Shown piece after piece: positions 34,136-45,518 of a DNA stretch of 64,000 nt. The notes beneath the pieces were generated by a model, which did no database searches, was not told the DNA's origin, and was given only the letters and a program-made list of their open reading frames with translations. Position 1 is the stretch's first letter. Every line of letters begins with the position of its first letter. The stretch covers positions 2,852,001 through 2,916,000 of the forward strand of contig NZ_JAZIFX010000001.1 in the NCBI RefSeq assembly GCF_036634175.1, in the 5' to 3' direction. A program made the translations under genes and the position numbers. This DNA is from Streptomyces sp. P9-A2. GTDB taxonomy: Bacteria; Actinomycetota; Actinomycetes; Streptomycetales; Streptomycetaceae.

Positions 34136-34732
34136 TCAGGCCGGGCCCGCCGCGGCGAAGGCGCCGCGGGCCATCCGATGCAGGAGTGCCGCCGTCGTGG
34201 CGCGGCCGGGCAGGGAGCCGGACCGGGTGAGGTGCGGGGTGGAGTTGAGCAGCCCGAACACGGAGTGCACGGCCGAGCGTGCGGCGGGTTCGGCCAGGTC
34301 CGGGTACAGCGCGCGCACCACCCCGACCCACAGTTCGACGTACTGCCGCTGCAGCTGCCGCACCAGTTTGCGGTCGCTGTCCCGGAGGCGGTCCAGCTCA
34401 CGGTCGTGCAGGGTGATGAGGGGCCGGTCGTCGAGCGCGAAGTCGATGTGGCCCTCGATCAGCGAGTCCAGGACCACCTCTGGAGCCGCCCCGTCGACCT
34501 CCTTCAGGCGCTGTTTCGCGCCGGTGAGCAGCTGGCCGCTGATCCCCACCAGCAGTTCCGCGAGCATCGCGTCCTTGCCCGGGAAGTGCCGGTACAGGCC
34601 GGGGCCGCTGATGCCGACCGCGGCGCCTATCTCGTCGACCCCGACTCCGTGGAAACCGCGCTCGGCGAACAGCCGCGCGGCCTCCCTGAGGATCTGCTCG
34701 CGGCGGGTCGGGGCGTCGGTTCTGGTGGCCAT
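34136..34732 (-). CDS. TetR-family regulator of the leucine/acyl-CoA catabolic operon
   Basis: A 198-aa repressor: N-terminal TetR HTH (REAARLFAERGFHGVGVDEI then GISGPGLYRHFPGKDAMLAE, residues about 15-60) and an all-helical ligand domain with TetR_C-like ending. It is divergent from mccB with two similar GTTAAC-containing sites between them. Relatives in this position repress acyl-CoA carboxylase/leucine catabolism and probably respond to an acyl-CoA. Its C-terminus abuts the repeat array. Confidence 0.85.
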   Translation of the reverse strand: MATRTDAPTRREQILREAARLFAERGFHGVGVDEIGAAVGISGPGLYRHFPGKDAMLAELLVGISGQLLTGAKQRLKEVDGAAPEVVLDSLIEGHIDFALDDRPLITLHDRELDRLRDSDRKLVRQLQRQYVELWVGVVRALYPDLAEPAARSAVHSVFGLLNSTPHLTRSGSLPGRATTAALLHRMARGAFAAAGPA

Positions 34733-34753
34733 GGAATCGATTCTAGACAGCGG

Positions 34754-34800
34754 GGTTAGCGGTCGTTAACCTGAAGGGAACGCGTTAACGCTCATTAACC
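34754..34800. promoter_or_regulatory. Two inverted operator-like sites between tetR and mccB
   Basis: GGTTAGCGGTCGTTAACC (34754-34771) and GCGTTAACGCTCATTAACC (34782-34800, reverse complement GGTTAATGAGCGTTAACGC) share GGTTARNGNNCGTTAAC. They lie 18 bp before mccB and 22 bp before tetR, where a TetR dimer pair would repress both. Binding is inferred. Confidence 0.6.
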
Positions 34801-34817
34801 AGTGAGGGGACCGCAGG

Positions 34818-36434
<1,617 letters not shown>

Positions 36435-36448
36435 GGGGACCTCAGAGG

Positions 36449-38455
36449 ATGGCGAATCAGACCATGTCGGCTCAGATGTTCGAGACGGTGCTGGTGGCGA
36501 ACCGGGGCGAGATCGCCGTCCGGGTCATCCGCACCCTGCGGTCGATGGGTGTGCGCTCGGTGGCCGTCTTCTCCGACGCGGACGCCGACGCCCGGCACGT
36601 CCGCGAGGCCGACACGGCGGTGCGGATCGGACCGGCACCGGCCGCGGAGAGCTATCTGTCGGTGGAGCGGCTGCTGGAGGCCGCCGCCCGCACCGGCGCG
36701 CAGGCGGTCCACCCCGGCTACGGCTTCCTCGCCGAGAACGCCGGGTTCGCGCGGGCGTGCGCCGAGGCGGGACTGGTGTTCATCGGGCCCCCGGCGGACG
36801 CGATCGCGCTGATGGGCGACAAGATCCGCGCGAAGGAGACGGTGAAGGCGGCCGGGGTCCCGGTCGTGCCCGGCTCCAGCGGCAGCGGGCTGACGGACGA
36901 CCAGCTCGCCGCCGCCGCTCGTGAGATCGGCATGCCGGTGCTGCTGAAGCCGTCCGCGGGCGGCGGCGGCAAGGGCATGCGCCTGGTGCGGGACGCGGAC
37001 CGGCTGGCCGAGGAGATCGCCGCCGCCCGGCGCGAGGCCCGCGCCTCCTTCGGTGACGACACGCTGCTCGTCGAGCGGTGGATCGACCGCCCCCGGCACA
37101 TCGAGATCCAGGTGCTGGCCGACGGCCACGGCGATGTCGTCCACCTCGGTGAGCGCGAGTGCTCCCTCCAGCGGCGTCACCAGAAGATCATCGAGGAGGC
37201 GCCCAGTGTGCTCCTCGACGAGGAGACCCGGGCCGCGATGGGCGAGGCGGCGGTCCAGGCGGCCCGCTCCTGCGGCTACCGGGGCGCGGGCACGGTGGAG
37301 TTCATCGTGCCGGGCAACGATCCCGCCGCGTACTGCTTCATGGAGATGAACACCCGCCTCCAGGTGGAGCACCCGGTCACCGAACTCGTCACGGGGCTGG
37401 ACCTGGTGGAGTGGCAGTTGCGGGTGGCGGCGGGCGAGCGGCTCGGCTTCGCGCAGGAGGACGTCCGGCTCACCGGTCACGCCGTCGAGGCCCGTGTCTG
37501 CGCCGAAGACCCCTCCCGCGGCTTCCTGCCCTCCGGCGGCACGGTGCTGAAGCTGCGCGAACCCCAGGGCGACGGGATCCGTACCGACTCCGGGCTCAGC
37601 GAGGGCACGGAGGTCGGCAGCCTCTACGACCCGATGCTGTCCAAGGTGATCGCGTACGGCCCCGACCGCGCGACCGCGCTGCGCAAGCTCCGGGCCGCGC
37701 TCGCGGAGACGGTCACGCTGGGCGTGCCGACCAACGCCGGGTTCCTGCGGCGGCTGCTCGCGCACCCGGCGGTGGTGAGCGGCGACCTGGACACGGGGCT
37801 GGTGGAGCGCGAGGCGGAGGGCCTGGTCTCCGTCGAGGTCCCCGAGGAGGTGTACGAGGCGGCGGCGGCCGTACGACTGGACGCGCTGCGGCCGCGCGGC
37901 GACGGCTGGACGGACCCGTTCTCGGTGCCGGACGGCTGGCGCCTGGGGGGTACGCCGAGGCCGGTCGCGTTCCACCTCCGGGTCACGGACCCGGTGGAGT
38001 ACACCCCGCGCGGCTCCCACACCGTCACCGACGACCGCGTGTCGGTGACGCTGGACGGTGTCCGGCACACCTTCCACCGCGCCGCCGACCGGCTCGGCCG
38101 GGACGGCGACGCCTGGCACGTGCGCGACCACGACCCGGTGGCCGCGTCCCTGAACCGCGCGGCGCGTTCCGGCGCCGACTCGCTGACCGCGCCGATGCCC
38201 GGCACGGTGACGGTGGTGAAGGTCGCCGTCGGCGACGAGGTGGGCGCGGGCCAGAGCCTGCTGGTGGTGGAGGCGATGAAGATGGAGCACGTCATCTCCG
38301 CCCCGCACGCCGGCACGGTCACCGAGCTGGACGTGGCCCCGGGCACGACGGTCGCGATGGACCAGGTACTGGCGGTCATCGCTCCCACGGAGACGCCTGC
38401 GGAGACACCCTCGGAGACGCCCGCGGAGACGCCTGCCGAGGAGGAGACGGCATGA
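36449..38455 (+). CDS. mccA: Biotin-dependent carboxylase α subunit (biotin carboxylase + BCCP)
   Basis: A 668-aa subunit. It has a biotin carboxylase N-domain ([20 protein letters not shown]), ATP-grasp ([12 protein letters not shown], then [15 protein letters not shown]), a BT/linker region and a C-terminal biotinyl domain with the lysine in EAMKMEH at about residue 607. The ATG at 36449 is preferred, with GAGGGGAC nine bases upstream. The C-terminus is extended by the low-complexity tail [19 protein letters not shown], encoded by a short tandem repeat beyond the end of the biotinyl fold. Overlaps hmgL by ATGA. Confidence 0.9.
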   Translation: MANQTMSAQMFETVLVANRGEIAVRVIRTLRSMGVRSVAVFSDADADARHVREADTAVRIGPAPAAESYLSVERLLEAAARTGAQAVHPGYGFLAENAGFARACAEAGLVFIGPPADAIALMGDKIRAKETVKAAGVPVVPGSSGSGLTDDQLAAAAREIGMPVLLKPSAGGGGKGMRLVRDADRLAEEIAAARREARASFGDDTLLVERWIDRPRHIEIQVLADGHGDVVHLGERECSLQRRHQKIIEEAPSVLLDEETRAAMGEAAVQAARSCGYRGAGTVEFIVPGNDPAAYCFMEMNTRLQVEHPVTELVTGLDLVEWQLRVAAGERLGFAQEDVRLTGHAVEARVCAEDPSRGFLPSGGTVLKLREPQGDGIRTDSGLSEGTEVGSLYDPMLSKVIAYGPDRATALRKLRAALAETVTLGVPTNAGFLRRLLAHPAVVSGDLDTGLVEREAEGLVSVEVPEEVYEAAAAVRLDALRPRGDGWTDPFSVPDGWRLGGTPRPVAFHLRVTDPVEYTPRGSHTVTDDRVSVTLDGVRHTFHRAADRLGRDGDAWHVRDHDPVAASLNRAARSGADSLTAPMPGTVTVVKVAVGDEVGAGQSLLVVEAMKMEHVISAPHAGTVTELDVAPGTTVAMDQVLAVIAPTETPAETPSETPAETPAEEETA

Positions 38456-39399
38456 ACGCCCCGCAACCGGTCCTGCCCATGGCCGTACCGGCCGAGGGAC
38501 TGCCCGCACGTGTGCGGATCCACGAGGTCGGCGCACGCGACGGACTGCAGAACGAGAAGGCGACCGTCCCGACGGAGGTGAAGGCGGAGTTCATCCGCCG
38601 CCTGGCCGGCACGGGCCTGACCACGATCGAGGCGACGAGCTTCGTCCACCCCGAGTGGGTGCCCCAGCTGGCGGACGCCGAGGAGCTGTACCCGGCGGTC
38701 GCCGGCCTGCCGGTGTCGCTGCCGGTCCTGGTGCCCAACGCACGGGGCCTGGACCGCGCGCTGACGCTCGGCGCCCGCCGGGTCGCCGTCTTCGCCAGCG
38801 CCACGGAGTCCTTCGCCAGGGCCAACCTCAACCGCACGGTGGACGAGGCACTGGCGATGTTCGAGCCGGTGGTGAGCCGGGCGAAGACACAGGACGTCCA
38901 TGTCCGGGGCTACCTGTCGATGTGCTTCGGCGACCCCTGGGAGGGCGCGGTCCCTCTCCCCCAGGTGGTGAGGGTCTGCGGGGCCCTGCTCGACATGGGC
39001 TGCGACGAGCTGAGCCTGGGCGACACCATCGGGGTGGCGACCCCGGGCCACGTGACCGCCCTGCTCACCGCGCTCGCCGAGGCCGGCGTGCCCGTGAGCG
39101 TCCTGGGCGTGCACTTCCACGACACCTACGGCCAGGCCCTGTCCAACACCCTGGCCGCGCTCCAGCAGGGCGTCACCACCGTCGACGCCTCCGCCGGCGG
39201 ACTGGGCGGCTGCCCGTACGCGAAGTCCGCCACCGGCAACCTCGCCACCGAAGACCTCGTGTGGATGCTGCGCGGCCTCGGCATCGACACCGGGGTCGAC
39301 CTCGGCCGTCTCGTCGCCACAAGCGTCTGGATGGCCGCTCACCTGGGCCGGCCCAGCCCGTCCCGCACCGTCCGAGCCCTCTCCCACCAGGAGCAGTGA
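38452..39399 (+). CDS. hmgL: Hydroxymethylglutaryl-CoA lyase
   Basis: A 315-aa TIM-barrel lyase splitting HMG-CoA into acetoacetate and acetyl-CoA, the last step of leucine degradation. Seen motifs: [12 protein letters not shown] (catalytic Arg/Asp), [40 protein letters not shown] (metal-binding HxH) and the catalytic-Cys loop [15 protein letters not shown]. The ATG overlaps the mccA stop; GAGGAGGAG is its ribosome-binding site. Confidence 0.93.
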   Translation: MNAPQPVLPMAVPAEGLPARVRIHEVGARDGLQNEKATVPTEVKAEFIRRLAGTGLTTIEATSFVHPEWVPQLADAEELYPAVAGLPVSLPVLVPNARGLDRALTLGARRVAVFASATESFARANLNRTVDEALAMFEPVVSRAKTQDVHVRGYLSMCFGDPWEGAVPLPQVVRVCGALLDMGCDELSLGDTIGVATPGHVTALLTALAEAGVPVSVLGVHFHDTYGQALSNTLAALQQGVTTVDASAGGLGGCPYAKSATGNLATEDLVWMLRGLGIDTGVDLGRLVATSVWMAAHLGRPSPSRTVRALSHQEQ

Positions 39400-39404
39400 A
39401 CGAC

Positions 39405-40568
39405 ATGGACCACAAGCTCTCCCCCGAGCTGGAAGAACTCCGCCGTACGGTGGAGGAGTTCGCGCACGACGTCGTGGCGCCGAAGATCGGTGACTTCTAC
39501 GAGCGGCACGAGTTCCCGTACGAGATCGTCCGGGAGATGGGCCGCATGGGCCTGTTCGGCCTGCCGTTCCCGGAGGAGTACGGCGGGATGGGCGGCGACT
39601 ACTTCGCGCTGGGTGTGGCGCTGGAGGAACTGGCCCGGGTGGACTCGTCGGTGGCGATCACCCTGGAGGCCGGGGTCTCCCTCGGTGCCATGCCGGTGCA
39701 CCTCTTCGGCACGGAGGAGCAGAAGCGCGAGTGGCTCCCCCGGCTGTGTACGGGCGAGATCCTGGGCGCGTTCGGCCTGACCGAGCCGGACGGCGGCAGT
39801 GACGCGGGCGCGACCCGTACGACGGCCCGCCTCGACGAGTCGACGAACGAATGGGTCATCAACGGCACCAAGTGCTTCATCACCAACTCGGGCACGGACA
39901 TCACGGGCCTGGTCACGGTGACGGCGGTGACCGGGCGGAAGCCCGACGGCAGGCCGCTGATCTCGGCGATCATCGTCCCGTCCGGCACGCCGGGCTTCAC
40001 GGTGGCGGCCCCGTACTCGAAGGTCGGCTGGAACGCGTCGGACACCCGCGAACTGTCCTTCGCCGACGTCCGCGTCCCGGCGGCGAACCTGCTGGGCGAA
40101 CAGGGCCGGGGCTACGCCCAGTTCCTGCGCATCCTCGACGAGGGCCGCATCGCCATCGCGGCCCTGGGCACGGGTCTCGCGCAGGGCTGTGTGGACGAGT
40201 CGGTGAAGTACGCCAAGGAGCGGCACGCGTTCGGACGGCCGATCGGTGCCAACCAGGCGATCCAGTTCACGATCGCGGACATGGAGATGAAGGCCCACAC
40301 GGCCCGCCTGGCGTGGCGTGACGCGGCGAGCCGTCTGGTGGCCGGCGAGCCCTTCAAGAAGGAGGCGGCCCTGGCCAAGCTGTACTCGTCCACGGTCGCC
40401 GTGGACAACGCCCGTGACGCCACCCAGATCCACGGCGGCTACGGCTTCATGAACGAGTACCCGGTGGCCCGCATGTGGCGCGACTCCAAGATCCTGGAGA
40501 TCGGCGAGGGTACGAGCGAGGTCCAGCGGATGCTGATCGCCCGGGAGTTGGGGCTGCCGACGGGTTGA
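39405..40568 (+). CDS. acdH: Acyl-CoA dehydrogenase of the leucine operon (isovaleryl-CoA type)
   Basis: A 387-aa FAD acyl-CoA dehydrogenase. Signature 1 FGLTEPDGGSDAGATRTTA, signature 2 QIHGGYGFMNEYPVARMWRD; catalytic Glu probably in EIGEGTSEVQ (the position used by most short-chain members). It begins 5 bp after hmgL with GGAGC before the ATG. The orthologue in S. coelicolor is named AcdH and handles branched acyl-CoAs, which would provide the first CoA-ester oxidation for the operon. Substrate by context. Confidence 0.9.
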   Translation: MDHKLSPELEELRRTVEEFAHDVVAPKIGDFYERHEFPYEIVREMGRMGLFGLPFPEEYGGMGGDYFALGVALEELARVDSSVAITLEAGVSLGAMPVHLFGTEEQKREWLPRLCTGEILGAFGLTEPDGGSDAGATRTTARLDESTNEWVINGTKCFITNSGTDITGLVTVTAVTGRKPDGRPLISAIIVPSGTPGFTVAAPYSKVGWNASDTRELSFADVRVPAANLLGEQGRGYAQFLRILDEGRIAIAALGTGLAQGCVDESVKYAKERHAFGRPIGANQAIQFTIADMEMKAHTARLAWRDAASRLVAGEPFKKEAALAKLYSSTVAVDNARDATQIHGGYGFMNEYPVARMWRDSKILEIGEGTSEVQRMLIARELGLPTG

Positions 40569-40619
40569 CGGCCCGGGAGGCGTGCGGTGCGGGCCGGCGA
40601 GCCCGGTCCGCCGGCCGCC

Positions 40620-40964
40620 TCACCCGTCGAACAGGGCGGACAGGACCGCTATCAGCACCATCGGCACCGGGACGAGTCCCGCGCTCGCCGTCCAGTAGCG
40701 CCGCCGGGCGCAGGACTCCGGGCGGACCCATTGGTTCAGCGGGATCCACAGAGCGAGGAAGACGGCCCACACCGGGATCAGGATCATCACCCAGGGGAGC
40801 ATGCCGTCGTTGTCCGTGGGCTCCCTGGAGGTGGGGCCCGGCTCCGCCAGGGGACAACTCACCACGAACATCATCGACAGCCACAGCGGCACCACGGCCA
40901 CGACCCCGAGGATCAGGTTGACGGCCAGGGGAGCGCCCCATCGTCTGAGCGCCTGCACGCCCAA
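40620..40964 (-). CDS. Small membrane protein of unknown function
   Basis: A 114-aa protein with three hydrophobic segments (about residues 12-38, 56-76 and 92-112), a polar Pro/Thr loop in between and Cys residues (VSCPLAEPG, ESCARRR). No conserved domain was recognised. Convergent with acdH and alone. Upstream is the iron-box-controlled desE promoter in the opposite direction; no evidence links the two. Confidence 0.6.
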   Translation of the reverse strand: MGVQALRRWGAPLAVNLILGVVAVVPLWLSMMFVVSCPLAEPGPTSREPTDNDGMLPWVMILIPVWAVFLALWIPLNQWVRPESCARRRYWTASAGLVPVPMVLIAVLSALFDG

Positions 40965-41056
40965 CCCCCTTTGCCCATGAGGGGGTCACTGTACGGAACG
41001 GGCTTCGCCACCGTTCCGGGCGGGGAGGAACATCCGGCCCCCTCTGGACATTCCAT

Positions 41057-41075
41057 GAGGTTAGGCTAACCTAAG
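41057..41075. promoter_or_regulatory. DmdR1-type iron box before desE
   Basis: GAGGTTAGGCTAACCTAAG is a near-perfect copy of the 19-bp streptomycete iron box TTAGGTTAGGCTAACCTAA. It lies about 50 bp before the desE start, where the iron-loaded DtxR-type repressor DmdR1 would block transcription. Confidence 0.88.
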
Positions 41076-41126
41076 TCTGCCTCTGATCCGAGGCGCCGCA
41101 AGCCCGCACCCCACGGCTCCGTACGC

Positions 41127-42191
41127 ATGAAAGCAGACCCAGCCATGTCGAACGCCAGAACCGCCCGCTTCTCCCGTCGCGGCATCCTCGCCGCCGGTGG
41201 CGCCCTCGGACTCGGTGCCGTGCTCGCGGCCTGCGGGGACGGCGACGCGAAAAGCGGCGGCTCGGACTCGTCTGCGGCCGCCGAGGAGTCCGGTCCCTGG
41301 TCCTTCAAGGACGACCGCGGCACGACGGTGAAGCTGGACAAGGTCCCCGTGAACATCGTCGCGTTCACCGGTGCCGCCGCCGCGCTCCACGACTACGGCG
41401 TCCAGGTCAAGGGCGTCTTCGGTCCGACGAAGACCAAGGACGGCAAGGCCGACGTCCAGGCCGGCGACATGGACATCAGCAAGGTGACCATTCTCGGCAA
41501 CACCTGGGACCAGTTCAACGTCGAGAAGTACGCGACGCTCTCCCCCGAGGTCCTCGTCTCCACCACGTTCGACGACGCGGGCACCCTCTGGTACGTCCCC
41601 GAGACGTCCAAGGACAAGATCGCCAAGCTCGCGCCGAGCGTCGCCGTCTCCGTCTACGACCGTCAGCTGACCGCGTCGCTGGAGCGCATGTGGGAGCTGG
41701 CCGAGTCGCTGGGCGGCGACATGAAGGCCGCCAAGGTCACCGATGCGAAGAAGCGCTTCGAAGAGGCTTCCGAGCGGCTGCGCAAGGCCGCGAAGGCCCA
41801 TCCCGACATCAAGGTGATGGCCGGTTCCGCGAGCCCGGAGCTGTTCTACGTCTCCGGCACCGACCTCTCGGTCGACCTGGAGTACTACAAGGCCCTCGGG
41901 GTGAACTTCGTCGAGCCGACCGAGAAGGCCAAGGAGCCCACCGGCGGCTGGTTCGAGAGCCTGAGCTGGGAGAACGTCGACAAGCACAAGGCCGACGTCA
42001 TCATCATGGACGACCGCAGCTCGGCCATCCAGCCCGCCGACATCACCGAGGCGACCTGGAAGAAGCTGCCCGCGGTCAAGGCCGGTCAGGTCATCGGGCG
42101 TTCCGCCGAGCCGATCCTGTCGTACGACAAGTGCGTCCCGCAGATCGAGGCCCTCGCCGAGGCCATCGAGAAGGCCAAGAAGGTCAGCTGA
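41127..42191 (+). CDS. desE: Ferrioxamine-binding lipoprotein
   Basis: A 354-aa ABC-transporter substrate-binding lipoprotein for ferrioxamine-type hydroxamates, tethered outside the membrane. The N-terminus has SRRGILAAGG (twin-arginine-like) and the lipobox LAAC at about residue 36, then a Peripla_BP_2 fold (WSFKDDRGTTVKLDKVPVNI, ATLSPEVLVSTTFDD). It is preceded by an iron box. ATG 41127 and ATG 41145 are both possible; neither has a strong ribosome-binding site. It precedes a decayed desF and the desABCD genes. Confidence 0.88.
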   Translation: MKADPAMSNARTARFSRRGILAAGGALGLGAVLAACGDGDAKSGGSDSSAAAEESGPWSFKDDRGTTVKLDKVPVNIVAFTGAAAALHDYGVQVKGVFGPTKTKDGKADVQAGDMDISKVTILGNTWDQFNVEKYATLSPEVLVSTTFDDAGTLWYVPETSKDKIAKLAPSVAVSVYDRQLTASLERMWELAESLGGDMKAAKVTDAKKRFEEASERLRKAAKAHPDIKVMAGSASPELFYVSGTDLSVDLEYYKALGVNFVEPTEKAKEPTGGWFESLSWENVDKHKADVIIMDDRSSAIQPADITEATWKKLPAVKAGQVIGRSAEPILSYDKCVPQIEALAEAIEKAKKVS

Positions 42192-42224
42192 CCGTCCCCA
42201 CCCTCTCCGTCACCGGAGTTGTCC

Positions 42225-42479
42225 GTGACCACTGCCGCAGCCGCCCCGTTCCGCCCCCTCCCCCAGGTCGCCGGAACGGGGCGGCTCGGTCCGCTTCCGG
42301 CTCGGACCTCCTCCGCCGGGGCCGGCCTGCACGCGTTCGGGTCCGACGGGCCCGACCGTTCCCTGACGCCGCTCCCGCCGCAGCCATTCCCGCCTCCCGC
42401 CGGCCGCCTCCCACCGGCAGCCTCTCGCCTCCCGCCGGCCGCCTCCCACCTCCCGCCGGCCGAGCGGCCGTACGCGTGA
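42225..42479 (+). pseudogene. desF: Truncated siderophore-interacting (ferric reductase) gene remnant
   Basis: The GTG at 42225 opens VTTAAAAPFRPLPQVAGTGR, then LGPLPARTSSAGAGLHAFGS and DGPDRSLTPLPP, which aligns with the start of siderophore-interacting flavoproteins (VTTAVAAPFRFF..VARTRRLGPS..R.TFAG..L..F.SDG.DQ.L.LFLP). After about 55 residues it becomes Pro-rich repeats (LPPAASRLPPAASHLPPAE) and stops at 42479. The NAD(P)H/FAD domain is missing. The gene between desE and desA in S. coelicolor is of this family, so this is the decayed equivalent. Confidence 0.65.
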
Positions 42480-42707
42480 CTCCCGGGTGAGCCCGGCCGT
42501 GTGAAGCGGCTGCGGCGGCACTTCGCCGGAGAGGGTGGTCCCGACCGCCGCCGCGTCACCTTCATGGGACACCGGCGACGCGGCCCGGCGGAGCAGCAGA
42601 TGCCGAAAAGCACGAACGGCGTTGTCTGCGAATTCACTTGAGCCCGTCTCACACCTCATGACGGAGTGAGGACGGTCACGGTGGCAACGGGAATGAAACT
42701 CGCTGGC
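42480..42707. other. Remainder of the desE-desA interval
   Basis: GC-rich sequence without a convincing gene. The GAAACTCGCTGGC before the iron box is the only AT-richer part and probably belongs to the desA promoter. Confidence 0.5.
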
Positions 42708-42726
42708 TTAGGTTAGGCTCCCCTAA
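42708..42726. promoter_or_regulatory. Iron box before desA
   Basis: TTAGGTTAGGCTCCCCTAA matches the 19-bp DmdR1 box TTAGGTTAGGCTAACCTAA with two mismatches. It lies 73 bp before desA and should make desABCD iron-repressed. Confidence 0.88.
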
Positions 42727-42799
42727 GTAAAAAGCGGGCCGCACCGCGGCGCGCCCGCCACCTCCCCGCACCGGACCGTCCCCCACCGGAGGCCCCCAC

Positions 42800-44242
42800 A
42801 TGCGCTCGCACCTGCTCAACGACACCACCGCGGAGCACTATCGCCGCTCCGTGACCGAAGGAGTCGAGCGGGTGGCAGCCAAACTCGCCACCGCACAACG
42901 TCCGTTCACCGGCGTCACGGCCGACGCCCTCGCCCCCGTCATCGAGCGGATCGATCTCGACCGGCCGCTGCACGACACCACCGCGGCGCTGGACGAACTG
43001 GAGGACGTCTACCTCCGGGACGCGGTCTACTTCCACCACCCCCGCTACCTCGCCCACCTCAACTGCCCGGTCGTCATCCCGGCCGTGCTCGGCGAGGCCG
43101 TGCTCTCCGCCGTCAACTCCTCCCTGGACACCTGGGACCAGTCGGCCGGCGGCACCCTCATCGAGCGCAAACTGATCGACTGGACCGCCGCCCGGATCGG
43201 TCTCGGCGCCGCCGCCGACGGGGTGTTCACCTCCGGCGGCACCCAGTCCAACCTCCAGGCGCTGCTGCTGGCCCGCGAGGAGGCCAAGACCCGCGACCTC
43301 GCGAAACTGCGCGTCCTCACCTCCGAGGTCAGCCACTTCAGCGTGCAGAAGTCGGCGAAACTGCTCGGCCTCGGCCCGGACGCCGTGGTGTCGATCCCCG
43401 TCGACCACGACCAGCGGATGCAGACCGTGGCCCTCGCCCGCGAACTGGCGCGCTGCGCCGAGGACGGCCAGGTCCCCATGGCCGTCGTCGCCACCGCCGG
43501 CAGCACCGACTTCGGCTCCATCGACCCGCTGCCCGAGATCGCCGAACTGTGCGCGCAGTACGGCGTCTGGATGCACGTGGACGCCGCCTACGGCTGCGGA
43601 CTGCTCGCCTCGCTGAAGCACCGGGACCGCATCAGCGGCATCGAGCACGCGGACTCGGTCACCGTCGACTACCACAAGTCCTTCTTCCAGCCGGTGAGTT
43701 CGTCCGCCGTACTGGTCCGGGACGCGGTCACGCTGCGGCACGCCACCTACCACGCGGAGTACCTCAACCCGCGCCGCATGGTGACCGAGCGCATCCCCAA
43801 CCAGGTGGACAAGTCCCTGCAGACCACCCGCCGCTTCGACGCGCTGAAGCTGTGGATGACCCTTCGCGTGATGGGCGCCGACGGCATCGGCGGGCTCTTC
43901 GACGAGGTCTGCGACCTGGCCCGGGACGGCTGGCGGCTGCTCGCCGCCGACCCGCGCTTCGACGTGGTCGTCGAGCCGTCGCTGTCCACGCTCGTCTTCC
44001 GGTACGTCCCGGCCGCGGTCACCGACCCCGCGGGCATCGACCGCGCCAACCTCTACGCACGCAAGGCCCTGTTCGCCTCCGGTGACGCGGTCGTCGCGGG
44101 CACCAAGGTCGCGGGGCGCCACTACCTGAAGTTCACCCTGCTGAACCCCGAAACCACGACGGCCGACATCACCGCCGTCCTCGACCTGATCGCCGGCCAC
44201 GCCGAGCAGTACCTGGGAGAGTCCCTTGAGCGCGCATCCTGA
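42800..44242 (+). CDS. desA: Lysine decarboxylase of desferrioxamine biosynthesis
   Basis: A 480-aa PLP group II decarboxylase converting lysine to cadaverine, the first step of desferrioxamine synthesis. The cofactor lysine is K293 in [14 protein letters not shown]261 in HVDAAYGCG binds the pyridine nitrogen; [17 protein letters not shown] is the phosphate-binding region. First gene of the desABCD operon, behind the iron box. Its end overlaps desB by 17 bp. Confidence 0.95.
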   Translation: MRSHLLNDTTAEHYRRSVTEGVERVAAKLATAQRPFTGVTADALAPVIERIDLDRPLHDTTAALDELEDVYLRDAVYFHHPRYLAHLNCPVVIPAVLGEAVLSAVNSSLDTWDQSAGGTLIERKLIDWTAARIGLGAAADGVFTSGGTQSNLQALLLAREEAKTRDLAKLRVLTSEVSHFSVQKSAKLLGLGPDAVVSIPVDHDQRMQTVALARELARCAEDGQVPMAVVATAGSTDFGSIDPLPEIAELCAQYGVWMHVDAAYGCGLLASLKHRDRISGIEHADSVTVDYHKSFFQPVSSSAVLVRDAVTLRHATYHAEYLNPRRMVTERIPNQVDKSLQTTRRFDALKLWMTLRVMGADGIGGLFDEVCDLARDGWRLLAADPRFDVVVEPSLSTLVFRYVPAAVTDPAGIDRANLYARKALFASGDAVVAGTKVAGRHYLKFTLLNPETTTADITAVLDLIAGHAEQYLGESLERAS

Positions 44243-45518
44243 AGCCCCGGACACCACCTACGACTTCGTCGGTATCGGTCTCGGCCCCTTCAACCTCGGC
44301 CTCGCCTGCCTCACCGAACCCATCGGCGAACTCAACGGCGTCTTCCTGGAGTCCAAGCCGGACTTCGAGTGGCACGCCGGGATGTTCCTCGACGGCGCCC
44401 ATCTCCAGACGCCGTTCATGTCGGACCTGGTCACCCTCGCCGACCCGACGTCCCCGTACTCCTTCCTCAACTACCTGAAGGAGAAGGGCCGGCTGTACCC
44501 GTTCTACATCCGCGAGAACTTCTACCCGCTGCGCGTCGAGTACGACGACTACTGCCGCTGGGCCGCCGCGCGGCTGAGCAGCATCCGGTTCAACACCACC
44601 GTCACCGAGGTGACGTACGACGAGGCGGCGGAGCTGTACGCCGTACGGACCGAGGCGGGCGTCACCTACCGCGCCCGGCGGCTGGTGCTCGGCACCGGGA
44701 CCGTGCCGTTCGTGCCCGAGGTGTGCCGGGGCCTGGACGGCGGCCTGTTCCACACCTCCCAGTACATGCACCGCAAGGCGGAGCTGCAGGAGAAGAAGTC
44801 GGTCACGATCGTCGGCAGCGGGCAGAGCGCCGCCGAGATCTACTACGAACTGCTCTCCGAGATCGACGCCCACGGCTACCGGCTCGACTGGGTCACGCGC
44901 TCCCCGCGGTTCTTCCCGCTGGAGTACACCAAGCTGACCCTGGAGATGACCTCCCCGGACTACATCGACTACTTCCGGGCGCTGCCCGAGGAGACCCGCT
45001 ACCGGCTGGAGCAGGAGCAGAAGAGCCTGTTCAAGGGCATCAACTCGGATCTCATCGACGCGATCTTCGACCTGCTGTACCAGAAGAACGTCAGCGGCGG
45101 CGACCGTCCCGTCCCCACCCGGCTGCTCAGCAACTCCACGCTGACCGGGGCGCGTCACGAGGACGGCGCGTACACGCTCGGCTTCCACCAGGACGAGCAG
45201 GGCAAGGACTACGAGATCCGCACCGAGGGCCTGGTGCTGGCCACCGGCTACCACTACGAGCGGCCGGCCTTCCTCGGCCCGGTCGAGGACCGCCTCCGTT
45301 TCGACGGGCACGGCCGGTTCGACGTGGCCCGCAACTACTCCGTCGACGTGACCGGCCGGGGCGTGTTCCTGCAGAACGCGGGCGTCCACACGCACAGCGT
45401 CACCAGCCCCGACCTGGGCATGGGCCCGTACCGCAACAGCTGCATCATCCGCGAGCTGCTCGGCACCGAGTACTACCCCGTCGAGAAGTCCATCGCCTTC
45501 CAGGAGTTCACCGTATGA
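44226..45518 (+). CDS. desB: Cadaverine N-monooxygenase
   Basis: A 430-aa FAD/NADPH N-hydroxylase (IucD/SidA family) producing N-hydroxycadaverine. Motifs: FAD-binding [12 protein letters not shown] at about residues 16-27, NADPH-binding GSGQSAAEI at about 197-205 and the C-terminal [10 protein letters not shown]. The TTG at 44226 lies inside the end of desA, so translation is coupled. Overlaps desC by ATGA. Confidence 0.95.
   Translation: MSAHPEAPDTTYDFVGIGLGPFNLGLACLTEPIGELNGVFLESKPDFEWHAGMFLDGAHLQTPFMSDLVTLADPTSPYSFLNYLKEKGRLYPFYIRENFYPLRVEYDDYCRWAAARLSSIRFNTTVTEVTYDEAAELYAVRTEAGVTYRARRLVLGTGTVPFVPEVCRGLDGGLFHTSQYMHRKAELQEKKSVTIVGSGQSAAEIYYELLSEIDAHGYRLDWVTRSPRFFPLEYTKLTLEMTSPDYIDYFRALPEETRYRLEQEQKSLFKGINSDLIDAIFDLLYQKNVSGGDRPVPTRLLSNSTLTGARHEDGAYTLGFHQDEQGKDYEIRTEGLVLATGYHYERPAFLGPVEDRLRFDGHGRFDVARNYSVDVTGRGVFLQNAGVHTHSVTSPDLGMGPYRNSCIIRELLGTEYYPVEKSIAFQEFTV

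Noticed and set aside
33650..34140. CRISPR array
   Set aside because: The repeat units vary in sequence and spacing, the spacers are themselves repetitive and no cas gene is in the window.
33750..34769. Plus-strand frame over the repeat array and tetR antisense
   Set aside because: The protein is a product of the GC repeats plus antisense of the TetR gene; no start signal.
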